Source: Bacteroidales bacterium (GTDB taxonomy: Bacteria; Bacteroidota; Bacteroidia; Bacteroidales; F082). From it: a DNA stretch of 64,000 bases. Positions 35,134-42,840 of this stretch are shown here, piece after piece. The notes under the pieces were generated by a model, which did no database searches, was not told the origin of the DNA, and saw only the letters and a list, made by a program, of their open reading frames with translations. Made by a program: the position numbers and the translations under genes. The number at the start of each line of letters is the position of its first letter. Positions within the stretch are counted from its first letter, which is position 1. The stretch lies in NCBI GenBank assembly GCA_023229135.1, contig JALNZT010000016.1, forward strand, positions 1-64,000. Direction: 5' to 3'.

Positions 35134-36237
35134 TTATGCAAAATTTATTTTTGGCACCAATTCTCCTTCCGTAGTATATTGAATACCAACAGCATCAACG
35201 GTTAAGCAGGAATGAACCGGCAAAACGCCTACCACCTCGCCCGGTTTAAACTGCTGTGCAAGAACCACAGGAAGTTTCACAACGCCATGCTCTTGAGAAA
35301 GCCCTGATAACCAGGCTCCGGGAATTGGATCAGACCAGCCATTTTCGGTAAATTTTACCAAAAAGCCGTAGAGCCGGAAATTCTGGTCGGCAGCAATAAA
35401 TTCCTTAGAGAAGTGAACTGCGCCACCATAAACCAGCATTTCGTTGCGTTCGGGATGAATTGCCACAACCGGACAAGCCACTGCCACAGCAATATCATTG
35501 AGCTGACAGGCACCAATATGGTATTGCATCAGATCGTAATACACGAAATTCCCGGGTCGCCATTCATCAAAATCCGGCAGGCTTTCCAGCATGGAGCACG
35601 AAGGCGTATCGCCCCAGCTTAGCAGCAGCTTTTCGTCACCGATTTGCTGTTTAAGCCTGCCTAACTGTTTACTAATCGTATTGACATCCGATTGCATTGC
35701 CGTGATGCCACCCGGATTGTGGTAAAACTGTCCGGCATGAGCAAGCAGCCCTTTTCGTTTGAGCTTGTCAAGTTTTGTAATCTCCGCTGCCAATTCCAAA
35801 ACTTGACGCTCATTTTCCATCGGAATACCCGTGCGATGCGCTCCCACGTCCAATTTGATGTAAATGCCCACCGGATGTTCCAGCAGTTCATTGAGCTGGT
35901 TTGCGACAGCTGTATCTTCCAGCAGAAGTTGTAAATCAATCCGTGAAGCAAGTCGGTTTATTTGTTTGATTTCCAGTAAATTAACCGGAAAGGCAATCAG
36001 GATATCATCCCAACCGTGGTCTGCAAAATAGTGCGCCATACTAACGGACGAAACGGTAATTTTATCCACACCCGCCTGCCGAAACCACTCCCCCACCACA
36101 CCCGATTGGTGGGTTTTGAAATGCGGTCGGAAAACGACACTATGAGTTGCTGCTTTGGCTTGCATGCGTTGGATATTCGCGAGTGCTTTAGCTTTGTCGA
36201 TAATCAGCAAGGGTTTTACAATATCAAAACTTAACAT
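35134..36237 (-). CDS. D-threonine aldolase / D-serine dehydratase-like PLP enzyme
   Basis: Fold-type III PLP enzyme of 367 residues. The PLP lysine is Lys41 in FRPHFKTHQSG. The C-terminal domain keeps PVHSCLTVDAVG, whose His-x-Cys pair binds the divalent metal in the DSD1/D-threonine aldolase family. GLLAHAGQFYHN and SWGDTPSC are also typical. It may cleave D-threonine or dehydrate D-serine-type amino acids. The frame opens at a TTG (36258), but ATG at 36237 gives a normal start. Single gene with no related neighbours. Confidence 0.88.
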   Translation of the reverse strand: MLSFDIVKPLLIIDKAKALANIQRMQAKAATHSVVFRPHFKTHQSGVVGEWFRQAGVDKITVSSVSMAHYFADHGWDDILIAFPVNLLEIKQINRLASRIDLQLLLEDTAVANQLNELLEHPVGIYIKLDVGAHRTGIPMENERQVLELAAEITKLDKLKRKGLLAHAGQFYHNPGGITAMQSDVNTISKQLGRLKQQIGDEKLLLSWGDTPSCSMLESLPDFDEWRPGNFVYYDLMQYHIGACQLNDIAVAVACPVVAIHPERNEMLVYGGAVHFSKEFIAADQNFRLYGFLVKFTENGWSDPIPGAWLSGLSQEHGVVKLPVVLAQQFKPGEVVGVLPVHSCLTVDAVGIQYTTEGELVPKINFA

Positions 36238-36559
36238 AAAACTATTTTTTTGAAACAAAAGGGTTTAACTCATTTTAGATGCTTAAATTTCAACGGCTTA
36301 TCCTTGTCAATAAAAGCAAAAGGCCGTATCTTAGCGGCTATCGTTATTTTAATAAACGAGAGCAATTTATCAAATTTGACTCACAAATCAGGGTTTAGCT
36401 ACCAAAATCTGACTACCGTGAAAAATACCTTCCTGTTATTTAAGTATTCTAAGCTGATTTACAGTACGATAACCGCACAAACACCAAGTTTATATCAATC
36501 ACTTTTTATTCACGATACTTTCGGCAATGATAAATGAAATCAACTTAAAACCAATTAAA
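36238..36559. other. Divergent intergenic region before the T9SS protein
   Basis: 322 bp. TTG at 36304 and TATCTTAG at 36327 (one base off consensus, 20-base spacer) make a weak plus-strand promoter with a leader of about 220 bases. An in-frame ATG at 36527 precedes the preferred start. I see no other feature. Confidence 0.35.
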
Positions 36560-37444
36560 ATGAAAAAGACAATTATTTACTTGATTTTCGTGCTCTGCTC
36601 AGCAGCAGGGTTTGGTCAAAACAATTACAGCCTTGTTCAGGAGGGTAAATCATGGGAGGTGTTATCTGTTATTTTAAATGGAAGCTTTCCGTGGGACACA
36701 ACTTATACCACCCTGTCTTATCAGTTTATTGGAGATACAACGCTTAATAACAAGACTTACCACAAGCTCTACCGATCTTCTGAAGAAACATCATTTGACT
36801 GGAATTTCAGGTATTTTATGAGAGAAGAGAACAAAAAAGTTTGGCTAAAGGAAGATGCTGTTTCGCCTGACATGCTGATGTACGACCTATCAGCCAGTCA
36901 GGGAGACACCCTGGAAGTTGGTTGGAGTGGTGAATATGTCCCGCTGATAGTTGATTCAATAGGCGAAATTGAAATAAACGGGACTATGCGCATCAAATAC
37001 TGGCTTTCAGCTGAATATCAGGAATATACCGAAACATGGATTGACGGAATAGGGAGCAACAAAGGTGTTTGCTTTAGCGGTTCTGCCACGATGGCAGGTG
37101 GATGGTGCTGGTTCTTATGTATGTCGGAGGACGGGGAGCTTATTTATAGGAATCCGTATTACGAATCCTGTTATTTATATACAGGAACCGAAGATTTGAA
37201 AGAAATATCACTGCAAATTTACCCCAATCCGGCAAAAACCCATTTAAATATCGAGCTGCCCGAGGAATTTAAACATCAAAATACATGGCTTGAAATACGC
37301 GATTTGAACGGGAGAATCTTGCTAAAAAACAGCACGACAGCTCCCAATATATTGCTGAATATCAGTAGCATAAAGCCCGGCACCTATTTAATTAAGGTTC
37401 AAAACAGCAATACGGTAACATGGAAGCGAATCATTATTCAATAG
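36560..37444 (+). CDS. Secreted protein with T9SS sorting domain, function unknown
   Basis: 294 residues. A signal peptide (MKKTIIYLIFVLCSAAGFGQ) is followed by a domain of about 190 residues rich in Trp and Tyr (GKSWEVLSVILNGSFPWD, YHKLYRSSEETSFDWNFRY) that recurs in Bacteroidota secreted proteins but has no role I can name. The end, from ISLQIYPNPAKTHLNIELP to PGTYLIKVQNSN, is a type A T9SS sorting domain. I chose the ATG at 36560 over 36527 because it puts the signal peptide at residue 1. Confidence 0.82.
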   Translation: MKKTIIYLIFVLCSAAGFGQNNYSLVQEGKSWEVLSVILNGSFPWDTTYTTLSYQFIGDTTLNNKTYHKLYRSSEETSFDWNFRYFMREENKKVWLKEDAVSPDMLMYDLSASQGDTLEVGWSGEYVPLIVDSIGEIEINGTMRIKYWLSAEYQEYTETWIDGIGSNKGVCFSGSATMAGGWCWFLCMSEDGELIYRNPYYESCYLYTGTEDLKEISLQIYPNPAKTHLNIELPEEFKHQNTWLEIRDLNGRILLKNSTTAPNILLNISSIKPGTYLIKVQNSNTVTWKRIIIQ

Positions 37445-37546
37445 CAGAAGTATTTCATAACTAAAAGTGGGCGTTAAAAAAGAGGCGAATAGATGAATTT
37501 CTTTTCTGCCACTAAATAAATGTATTTCAACCCAAAACACAAAGCT

Positions 37547-37567
37547 TCCGTTGCAATAAAAACGGAA
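37547..37567. promoter_or_regulatory. Inverted repeat over the -33 box of the M16 operon (possible operator)
   Basis: TTCCGTT (37547-37553) and AACGGAA (37561-37567) form a perfect 7-base inverted repeat with a 7-base spacer. The left arm covers the -33 TTG, so a bound repressor would block the promoter. It lacks a T-run and so is not a terminator. Confidence 0.35.
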
Positions 37568-37579
37568 TACCTACTTTTG
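37551..37579 (+). promoter_or_regulatory. Promoter of the M16 peptidase operon
   Basis: TTG (37551-37553), an 18-base spacer and TACTTTTG (37572-37579) match the Bacteroidota consensus closely. The start site would lie about 25 bases before the ATG at 37612. Confidence 0.6.
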
Positions 37580-37611
37580 TAGCCTGATTCGTCAGGCAAC
37601 AAAGCAAAATA

Positions 37612-38871
37612 ATGACATCAACTTACAACTATCATACACTTCCAAACGGTATTCGGCTGATTCACCGACAGAAAGCGGGACAGATCGCGCACCTGGCACT
37701 GATGGTAAATACTGGCTCTCGCGATGAGCTGAGCCACGAGCACGGACTGGCGCATCTTATCGAGCATATGATTTTCAAAGGCACCAAAAAACGCAAAGCC
37801 TACCATGTGCTGAGTCGCCTTGAAAATGTGGGCGGCGAGCTCAACGCATATACCACTAAGGAAGAAACCTGCCTTCACGCTTCCTTTTTAAACGCACATA
37901 CCGATCGCAGCATAGAGCTACTGGCGGATATCGCTTTTCAGGCGAGTTTTCCGGCCAATGAGCTGGAGAAAGAAAAAGAAGTGGTGCTTGACGAAATTAA
38001 CGCCTACCGCGATAATCCTGCCGAAGAAATTTTTGATGAATTTGAAGACCAGCTTTTCAACGGACATCCCATCGGGCATCCTATATTAGGTACCGAAAAA
38101 ACCGTGAAATCCTTTTCGAGGAATGATCTTTTTCGTTTTATGAAGAAAAATTATGCCACAGACCAAATTGTTTTGGCTTTGGTAGGCGATATTTCTTTTG
38201 AGAAATTCTTGCTTAAAGCTGCCAAATACTTTGGGCAGGTGGAAGCGCGGAAACATTCACCTAAAACGCTGGTAAACAAAGTAAAGAAAAGTAATTTTGT
38301 TCAAAAAGAGAAAAACAGCTACCTTACGCATTGCATTTTGGGCAACAGCAGTTTCGACCGCAAACATCCGGACAAGCACAGCATGTTGTTGCTCAACAAT
38401 ATCTTGGGCGGTCCCGGCCTCAACTCCAGGCTAAACCTCAATATTCGCGAAAAATACGGTTTTGCCTACAATATCGAATCGCACTATACCGCCTATTCTG
38501 ACACAGGAATTTTCCTGGTTTATCTCGGCATTGATCCCCGTTCGGCAGAGAAAGCCTTAAAGCTGGTTTACAAAGAATTATCCAAACTGAAAACTCAAAA
38601 ACTGGGTAGCCTCCAACTGCATCGTGCTCAGCAACAACTGATCGGTCAACTTGCTATTGGCTTTGAATCAGGACTTTCGGAAACACTTTCTATCGCACGC
38701 AGCCATTTATTGTTCGACAAAGTTGATGATATGAATCAGATTACAGAGAAAATCTTGAACATCGATGCTTCCAAAATTCTGTCTGTTGCACAGGAGGTTT
38801 TCGATTTCGATAATTTCAACACCTTGATTTATACCGGGAATTTAGAAAAGAAAAACAATCATGAAGAATAA
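37612..38871 (+). CDS. M16 family zinc metallopeptidase
   Basis: Insulinase-family (pitrilysin clan) peptidase of 419 residues. The inverted zinc motif HxxEH is HLIEH at 48-52 inside HEHGLAHLIEHMIFKGT; the third ligand is Glu128 in EVVLDEINAYRDNPAEEI. The inactive-like C-terminal half has GGPGLNSRLNLNIREKYGFAY. Length fits the mitochondrial-processing-peptidase-like single-chain type. No signal peptide, so probably cytoplasmic. Two genes follow with 4-11 base overlaps, forming an operon of M16 peptidase, unknown exported protein and O-methyltransferase. Confidence 0.93.
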   Translation: MTSTYNYHTLPNGIRLIHRQKAGQIAHLALMVNTGSRDELSHEHGLAHLIEHMIFKGTKKRKAYHVLSRLENVGGELNAYTTKEETCLHASFLNAHTDRSIELLADIAFQASFPANELEKEKEVVLDEINAYRDNPAEEIFDEFEDQLFNGHPIGHPILGTEKTVKSFSRNDLFRFMKKNYATDQIVLALVGDISFEKFLLKAAKYFGQVEARKHSPKTLVNKVKKSNFVQKEKNSYLTHCILGNSSFDRKHPDKHSMLLLNNILGGPGLNSRLNLNIREKYGFAYNIESHYTAYSDTGIFLVYLGIDPRSAEKALKLVYKELSKLKTQKLGSLQLHRAQQQLIGQLAIGFESGLSETLSIARSHLLFDKVDDMNQITEKILNIDASKILSVAQEVFDFDNFNTLIYTGNLEKKNNHEE

Positions 38872-39454
38872 TGCCTGCAATTATCTTTTAATGGAGTTTA
38901 ACAGCCTGATTTTCAAGAAGGCTATTGTAGGAATTGTGACTTTCGTTTTTATCCTTTTTAGCACAGCTTTACGCGCACAGGAATTTAAACCCGAGATTGC
39001 AGATATTGGCCAGCAAGAAGTAAAAACCAATACGCAATCAATGGATATTAAGCCTGAAACTATTGATCATAAAGTGAGTTTGGACACTACTTTTCAGATT
39101 TCGGTGGAGCAAATCTCGAAATATTACCAGTCGACGAGGATGATTCTTTCGCTAAAAAATAACAGTAATTTACGCATAAATCATAGCTGGTTTCAGGTGA
39201 GATTACTGGGTAAAAATGGCGAATTTCTGTATCGTGAGCAGCCGGTTTTATTCACAGAAATAAATGTTAACCAAAGTATTAGATACGAACTGATTTTTGA
39301 AAGTATTGATCCGGAGCAAATTGGTTATGTCGTTTTTCGGCCTGAGCTTCTTGAGCTGGAGGGCAAAGAATATCCATTGAACGAAAGTTTTTTCAGGCTT
39401 ACCAACATTGCAGCCCAGGATATACAAGTTGTTTTTAACACCCGTTTTCAATGA
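38861..39454 (+). CDS. Exported protein of unknown function
   Basis: About 197 residues. The start at 38861 overlaps the M16 stop by 11 bases; an in-frame ATG at 38891 (MEFNSLIFKKAIVG) gives a cleaner signal peptide, with hydrophobic IVTFVFILFSTAL and cleavage after RAQ. The mature part is sheet-rich without cysteines (STRMILSLKNNSNLRINHSW, IGYVVFRPELLELEGKEYP) and may be an Ig-like periplasmic domain. Not recognised. Its stop overlaps the methyltransferase ATG (ATGA), so translation is coupled. Confidence 0.7.
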   Translation: MKNNACNYLLMEFNSLIFKKAIVGIVTFVFILFSTALRAQEFKPEIADIGQQEVKTNTQSMDIKPETIDHKVSLDTTFQISVEQISKYYQSTRMILSLKNNSNLRINHSWFQVRLLGKNGEFLYREQPVLFTEINVNQSIRYELIFESIDPEQIGYVVFRPELLELEGKEYPLNESFFRLTNIAAQDIQVVFNTRFQ

Positions 39455-40092
39455 TTGACAGCAAAATAGAAGCGTATATCGACGCACATTCCACAAAAGT
39501 GGATAACGTTTTAAATGAAATTTATCGGCAAACACACCTCACCCAGATGTATCCGCGCATGATTTCCGGACCGCTTCAGGGCAAGTTTCTGGAAATGATT
39601 TGCGCCATGCTTCAACCCAAAAAAGTACTTGAAATTGGCACTTTCACGGCCTATTCAACCATTTCGATGGCCAGAGGACTCAGCCGCGAAAGCCATATCA
39701 TCACCTTTGAAAATAATGAAGAGCTGGAAGATATGATTCACGACAATTTGAATAAGGCTGGCGTGGCACAGCAGGTTGAGCTTATAATCGGTGATGCCAT
39801 CGCGTTGATACCGCAGTTAGCGAACAAGTTCGATCTGGTTTTTATTGATGCCGACAAAATTAATTACCCACGCTATTTTGAGATGGTGCTGGAGAAGCTG
39901 AACCCTGGCGGTTTTATCTTGGCAGACAATGTTTTGTGGAGCGGAAAAGTGGCTGACCCAGCCATTACTGACGAGGAAACCCGCGCCATAAGGCAGTTTA
40001 ACGCTATGGCACGGGATAACAAACAAACTGAACAAATAATTTTGCCGCTGCGCGACGGCATTTCATTGATACGCAAAATAAGTTACGATTAG
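39451..40092 (+). CDS. Class I O-methyltransferase (catechol-OMT-like)
   Basis: Cation-dependent SAM O-methyltransferase of 213 residues. Motifs: [14 protein letters not shown], the SAM loop [17 protein letters not shown] (about 54-70), [10 protein letters not shown], the metal-binding [14 protein letters not shown] and [15 protein letters not shown]. The family methylates small catechol-like or caffeoyl substrates; the bacterial substrate is often unknown. Third gene of the M16 operon. It ends in a 4-base overlap with the convergent fbp. Confidence 0.9.
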   Translation: MIDSKIEAYIDAHSTKVDNVLNEIYRQTHLTQMYPRMISGPLQGKFLEMICAMLQPKKVLEIGTFTAYSTISMARGLSRESHIITFENNEELEDMIHDNLNKAGVAQQVELIIGDAIALIPQLANKFDLVFIDADKINYPRYFEMVLEKLNPGGFILADNVLWSGKVADPAITDEETRAIRQFNAMARDNKQTEQIILPLRDGISLIRKISYD

Positions 40093-41120
40093 TTTTTTTC
40101 GGCGGCATAAATTTTCACGTAATCGTGGCTGTGTTCGTGCATCATCTTCTCTGCTTTTTCTACCATGTTTTTAGAACCGATAAAAAGCGGACAACGCTGG
40201 TGAATATCTTTTGGATGCATATCCAAGATACGCTGAAAACCATCGGAAGCCATGCCACCAGCCTGTTCGGCAATAAAAGCCATCGGCACGCATTCATACA
40301 TCAGCCGCAGTTTTCCTAAGGGATTTTTGAGGGTTCCCGGATAAATATAAATGCCACCTCTAATCAGGTTGCGGTGAAAATCGGCTACCAGCGAACCGAT
40401 GTAACGTGTGGTATAAGGACGATTGGTGGCAGGATCATCTTCTTGACAGAATTTGATATACTTTTTTACGCCGGCAGGAAAGTAGATGTAATTGGCCTCA
40501 TTGATAGAATAAATTCCGCCGTCTTCAGCAAATTTCATGTTTTCATGCGACAGGATAAATAAGCCGCAGGTAGGATCATAGGTAAAACCATTTACACCAT
40601 TTCCGGTGGTATAAACCAACATCGTCGATGATCCATAGATGACATAACCGCCACAAACCAGGTCATCGCCGGCCTGTAAAATATCTTCTCGGGTGATCGT
40701 TGTGCCAACAGATTTGCGTTTGTAAATGGCAAAAATTGTACCGATAGGCACGTTAACCTCAATATTTGACGAGCCGTCAAGCGGATCAATGGCGACAATG
40801 TATTTAGCATTTCTGGTAGTTTCGTCGTCAAAAAGCACCACATCTTCATTTTCTTCTGAAATGATTGCAGCACATTGTTTGCCGCTGCGTAAAGCTTTTA
40901 TGAACTCGTTATTGGCTATCACATCAAGCTTTTTCTGGCTTTCCCCTTGCACATTTACACTTCCTTCAAAGCCCAAAACACTCGACAAACCGGCCCTATT
41001 GATATCTCTATTCACAATTTTTGCGGCAATTCCGATGTCATTTAACAGCCGGGAGAATTCTCCGGTAGCATAATTAAGGTTTTCTTGTTGTTCCCAAACA
41101 AACTCTACTAGTGTTTTCAT
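40089..41120 (-). CDS. fbp: Class I fructose-1,6-bisphosphatase
   Basis: Gluconeogenic phosphatase of 343 residues. The metal and phosphate site [19 protein letters not shown] (about 111-129), [13 protein letters not shown] and the late motif [20 protein letters not shown] are typical of the class I (FBPase/IMPase-fold) enzymes. The window also has PPi-type phosphofructokinase at 45868, so both directions of the fructose-6-phosphate / bisphosphate step are covered. The gene is divergent from aspartate kinase across a 151-base gap. Confidence 0.95.
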   Translation of the reverse strand: MKTLVEFVWEQQENLNYATGEFSRLLNDIGIAAKIVNRDINRAGLSSVLGFEGSVNVQGESQKKLDVIANNEFIKALRSGKQCAAIISEENEDVVLFDDETTRNAKYIVAIDPLDGSSNIEVNVPIGTIFAIYKRKSVGTTITREDILQAGDDLVCGGYVIYGSSTMLVYTTGNGVNGFTYDPTCGLFILSHENMKFAEDGGIYSINEANYIYFPAGVKKYIKFCQEDDPATNRPYTTRYIGSLVADFHRNLIRGGIYIYPGTLKNPLGKLRLMYECVPMAFIAEQAGGMASDGFQRILDMHPKDIHQRCPLFIGSKNMVEKAEKMMHEHSHDYVKIYAAEKN

Positions 41121-41217
41121 AGGTTATTTTTAGTGTTAATTGGTATTGAATTTCAAACGATTGCGGAAATTTTATTCATTTAGACGAGCTTGATAATCAA
41201 GCAGTCGCAAACATGTT

Positions 41218-41246
41218 TTTGTCGTTGCGCAAATATAGTACCTTTG
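41218..41246 (+). promoter_or_regulatory. Promoter of the aspartate kinase gene
   Basis: TTTG (41218-41221), 17-base spacer, TACCTTTG (41239-41246). It places transcription start near 41251, which rules out the TTG at 41251 as a useful start codon and supports ATG at 41272. Confidence 0.62.
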
Positions 41247-41271
41247 TTTTTTGATTCCTAATCAAAAGTAT

Positions 41272-42582
41272 ATGCCTCAGAAAGTTTTTAAGTTTGGCGG
41301 CGCATCGGTAAAAAATGCTGATGCCGTAAAAAACTTACTCCAAATACTATCGCGTTTTTCAGATGATAAGCTTGTGCTGGTTTTTTCGGCCATGGGCAAA
41401 ACCACCAACGCACTCGAAAAGCTGTTGCATGCCAGCCGCGCAGAGCAAAAAGCGCTCAAAAACGTTTTGCTTGAGCAACTCAAAGCATTTCATTTCAACA
41501 TTGCTGCCGAGCTATTTCCTACAACATCATTTAAGCCGTTAACCCAAAAGCTAGGATTACTTTTTGAGCAGTTAAATACTAATCTTAAAATGATTACACT
41601 TGATTATGACCAGCATTATGATGCTACGGTAGGTTATGGCGAGTTATTTTCAACAGAGATTATCAGCTACTATTTGATGCAGAACGGGCTTCCGGCAAAG
41701 CTTATCGATGCCCGCAAAATAATCCTTACCGACAATTGCTATAGGGCGGCCAATGTCAACTGGGAAAAGAGCTGCGAAAGCATCCAAAAGTTAGCCGCAG
41801 AAAATAGCAACAGTCGCTTTTTAATTACGCAGGGGTTTATTGGCGGCACGCTAAAGCACGAAACCACCACGCTTGGCCGTGAGGGTTCTGACTATTCAGC
41901 GGCCATCATCGCTTATTGCCTGGGCGCCACCGAAGTTACCATCTGGAAAGACGTTCCGGGCTTGCTCAATGCTGATCCTAAACGGCTTACGCATACCAAG
42001 AAAATTGATCATATTTCCTACGCCGAAGCCATTGAACTGGCCTATTACGGCGCAACGGTGATTCATCCAAAAACGATTAAACCACTGCAAAATGGTAAAA
42101 TTAGGCTGAAAGTGCAGTCGTTTTTAAATCCGGATTTGACACCTAGCTTAATCGACTATGCTGACGAAAGCATCAGACCAGTGCCTTCTTTTATCATCAA
42201 AGAACAGCAAATTTTGATGAGCATCAGCGCGCGCGATTTCTCGTTTATGAACGAAGATATTCTGCATAAGCTGTTTGGATATTTTGTTGAGACACGTATT
42301 CATATCAACGTGATGCAAACTTCTGCGCTTAGTTTGTCTGTCTGTTTTGACGAAGACAACCAAAAGCTTGAAAGCCTGATCAACGGATTGGAAGCTGAGT
42401 TTTCTATCCGTTATAACAGCCGGCTGACGCTTTTTACGATTCGGCATTACAACCAGAAACTGGCTGACGCTATCACGAGCAAACATGAAATTTTACTCGA
42501 ACAGCGCAGTCGTACAACATTGCAAATTGTTGTCAAATCGCTGGATATTCCGCTGATTGATGCCGCTTTGCGGGATGGATAA
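41272..42582 (+). CDS. lysC: Monofunctional aspartate kinase
   Basis: First step of the lysine, threonine and methionine pathway. 436 residues: kinase domain beginning VFKFGGASVKNADAVKNL, with TTLGREGSDYSAAIIAYCLG (aspartate/ATP site) and VTIWKDVPGLLNADPK. From about 300 come two ACT-like regulatory segments (ILMSISARDFSFMNEDILHK, LTLFTIRHYN). No homoserine dehydrogenase is fused. The ATG at 41272 fits the promoter; an upstream in-frame TTG is rejected. Feedback control by lysine or threonine is likely but which one cannot be read. Confidence 0.93.
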   Translation: MPQKVFKFGGASVKNADAVKNLLQILSRFSDDKLVLVFSAMGKTTNALEKLLHASRAEQKALKNVLLEQLKAFHFNIAAELFPTTSFKPLTQKLGLLFEQLNTNLKMITLDYDQHYDATVGYGELFSTEIISYYLMQNGLPAKLIDARKIILTDNCYRAANVNWEKSCESIQKLAAENSNSRFLITQGFIGGTLKHETTTLGREGSDYSAAIIAYCLGATEVTIWKDVPGLLNADPKRLTHTKKIDHISYAEAIELAYYGATVIHPKTIKPLQNGKIRLKVQSFLNPDLTPSLIDYADESIRPVPSFIIKEQQILMSISARDFSFMNEDILHKLFGYFVETRIHINVMQTSALSLSVCFDEDNQKLESLINGLEAEFSIRYNSRLTLFTIRHYNQKLADAITSKHEILLEQRSRTTLQIVVKSLDIPLIDAALRDG

Positions 42583-42607
42583 CGTATCTTTTTAGGTTTG
42601 AAATAAT

Positions 42608-42761
42608 GAACCCGCTCCAAAAAGTCAAAAACAAAAAAATACCACTAAGACTCTACGGCGCTGTGAATCACTATGTGTATACTATCAACATTAAAGGCCT
42701 CGTGAAATCTTTGTGTTTTCGCACCCCTTCGTGGCAGAATATTACTTTTCGGAGGAGGCTC
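42608..42761. repeat. Dispersed inverted-terminal repeat element, copy A
   Basis: Left end GAACCCGCTCCAAAAAGTC, right end ACTTTTCGGAGGAGGCTC, roughly 20-base terminal inverted repeats around about 115 bases of non-coding DNA. The hexamer AATAAT lies directly outside both ends, as a target-site duplication would. It sits between the convergent aspartate kinase and subtilase genes. No ORF. Confidence 0.78.
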
Positions 42762-42783
42762 AATAATTAAATTTACATATAAT

Positions 42784-42824
42784 AAAAAAAGCCCTGAACA
42801 TCACGTGTACTCAGGGCTTTTATT
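42784..42824. terminator. Bidirectional terminator
   Basis: AAAGCCCTGA (42788-42797) pairs perfectly with TCAGGGCTTT (42111 offset: 42811-42820), with A/T-runs on both sides. It can serve aspartate kinase (plus) and the subtilase gene (minus). Confidence 0.8.
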
Positions 42825-42840
42825 AGTGTTTAAGGCTTGC

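Noticed and set aside
41251..41271. TTG start at 41251 for aspartate kinase
   Set aside because: It coincides with the expected transcription start of a good promoter; ATG at 41272 fits the family.
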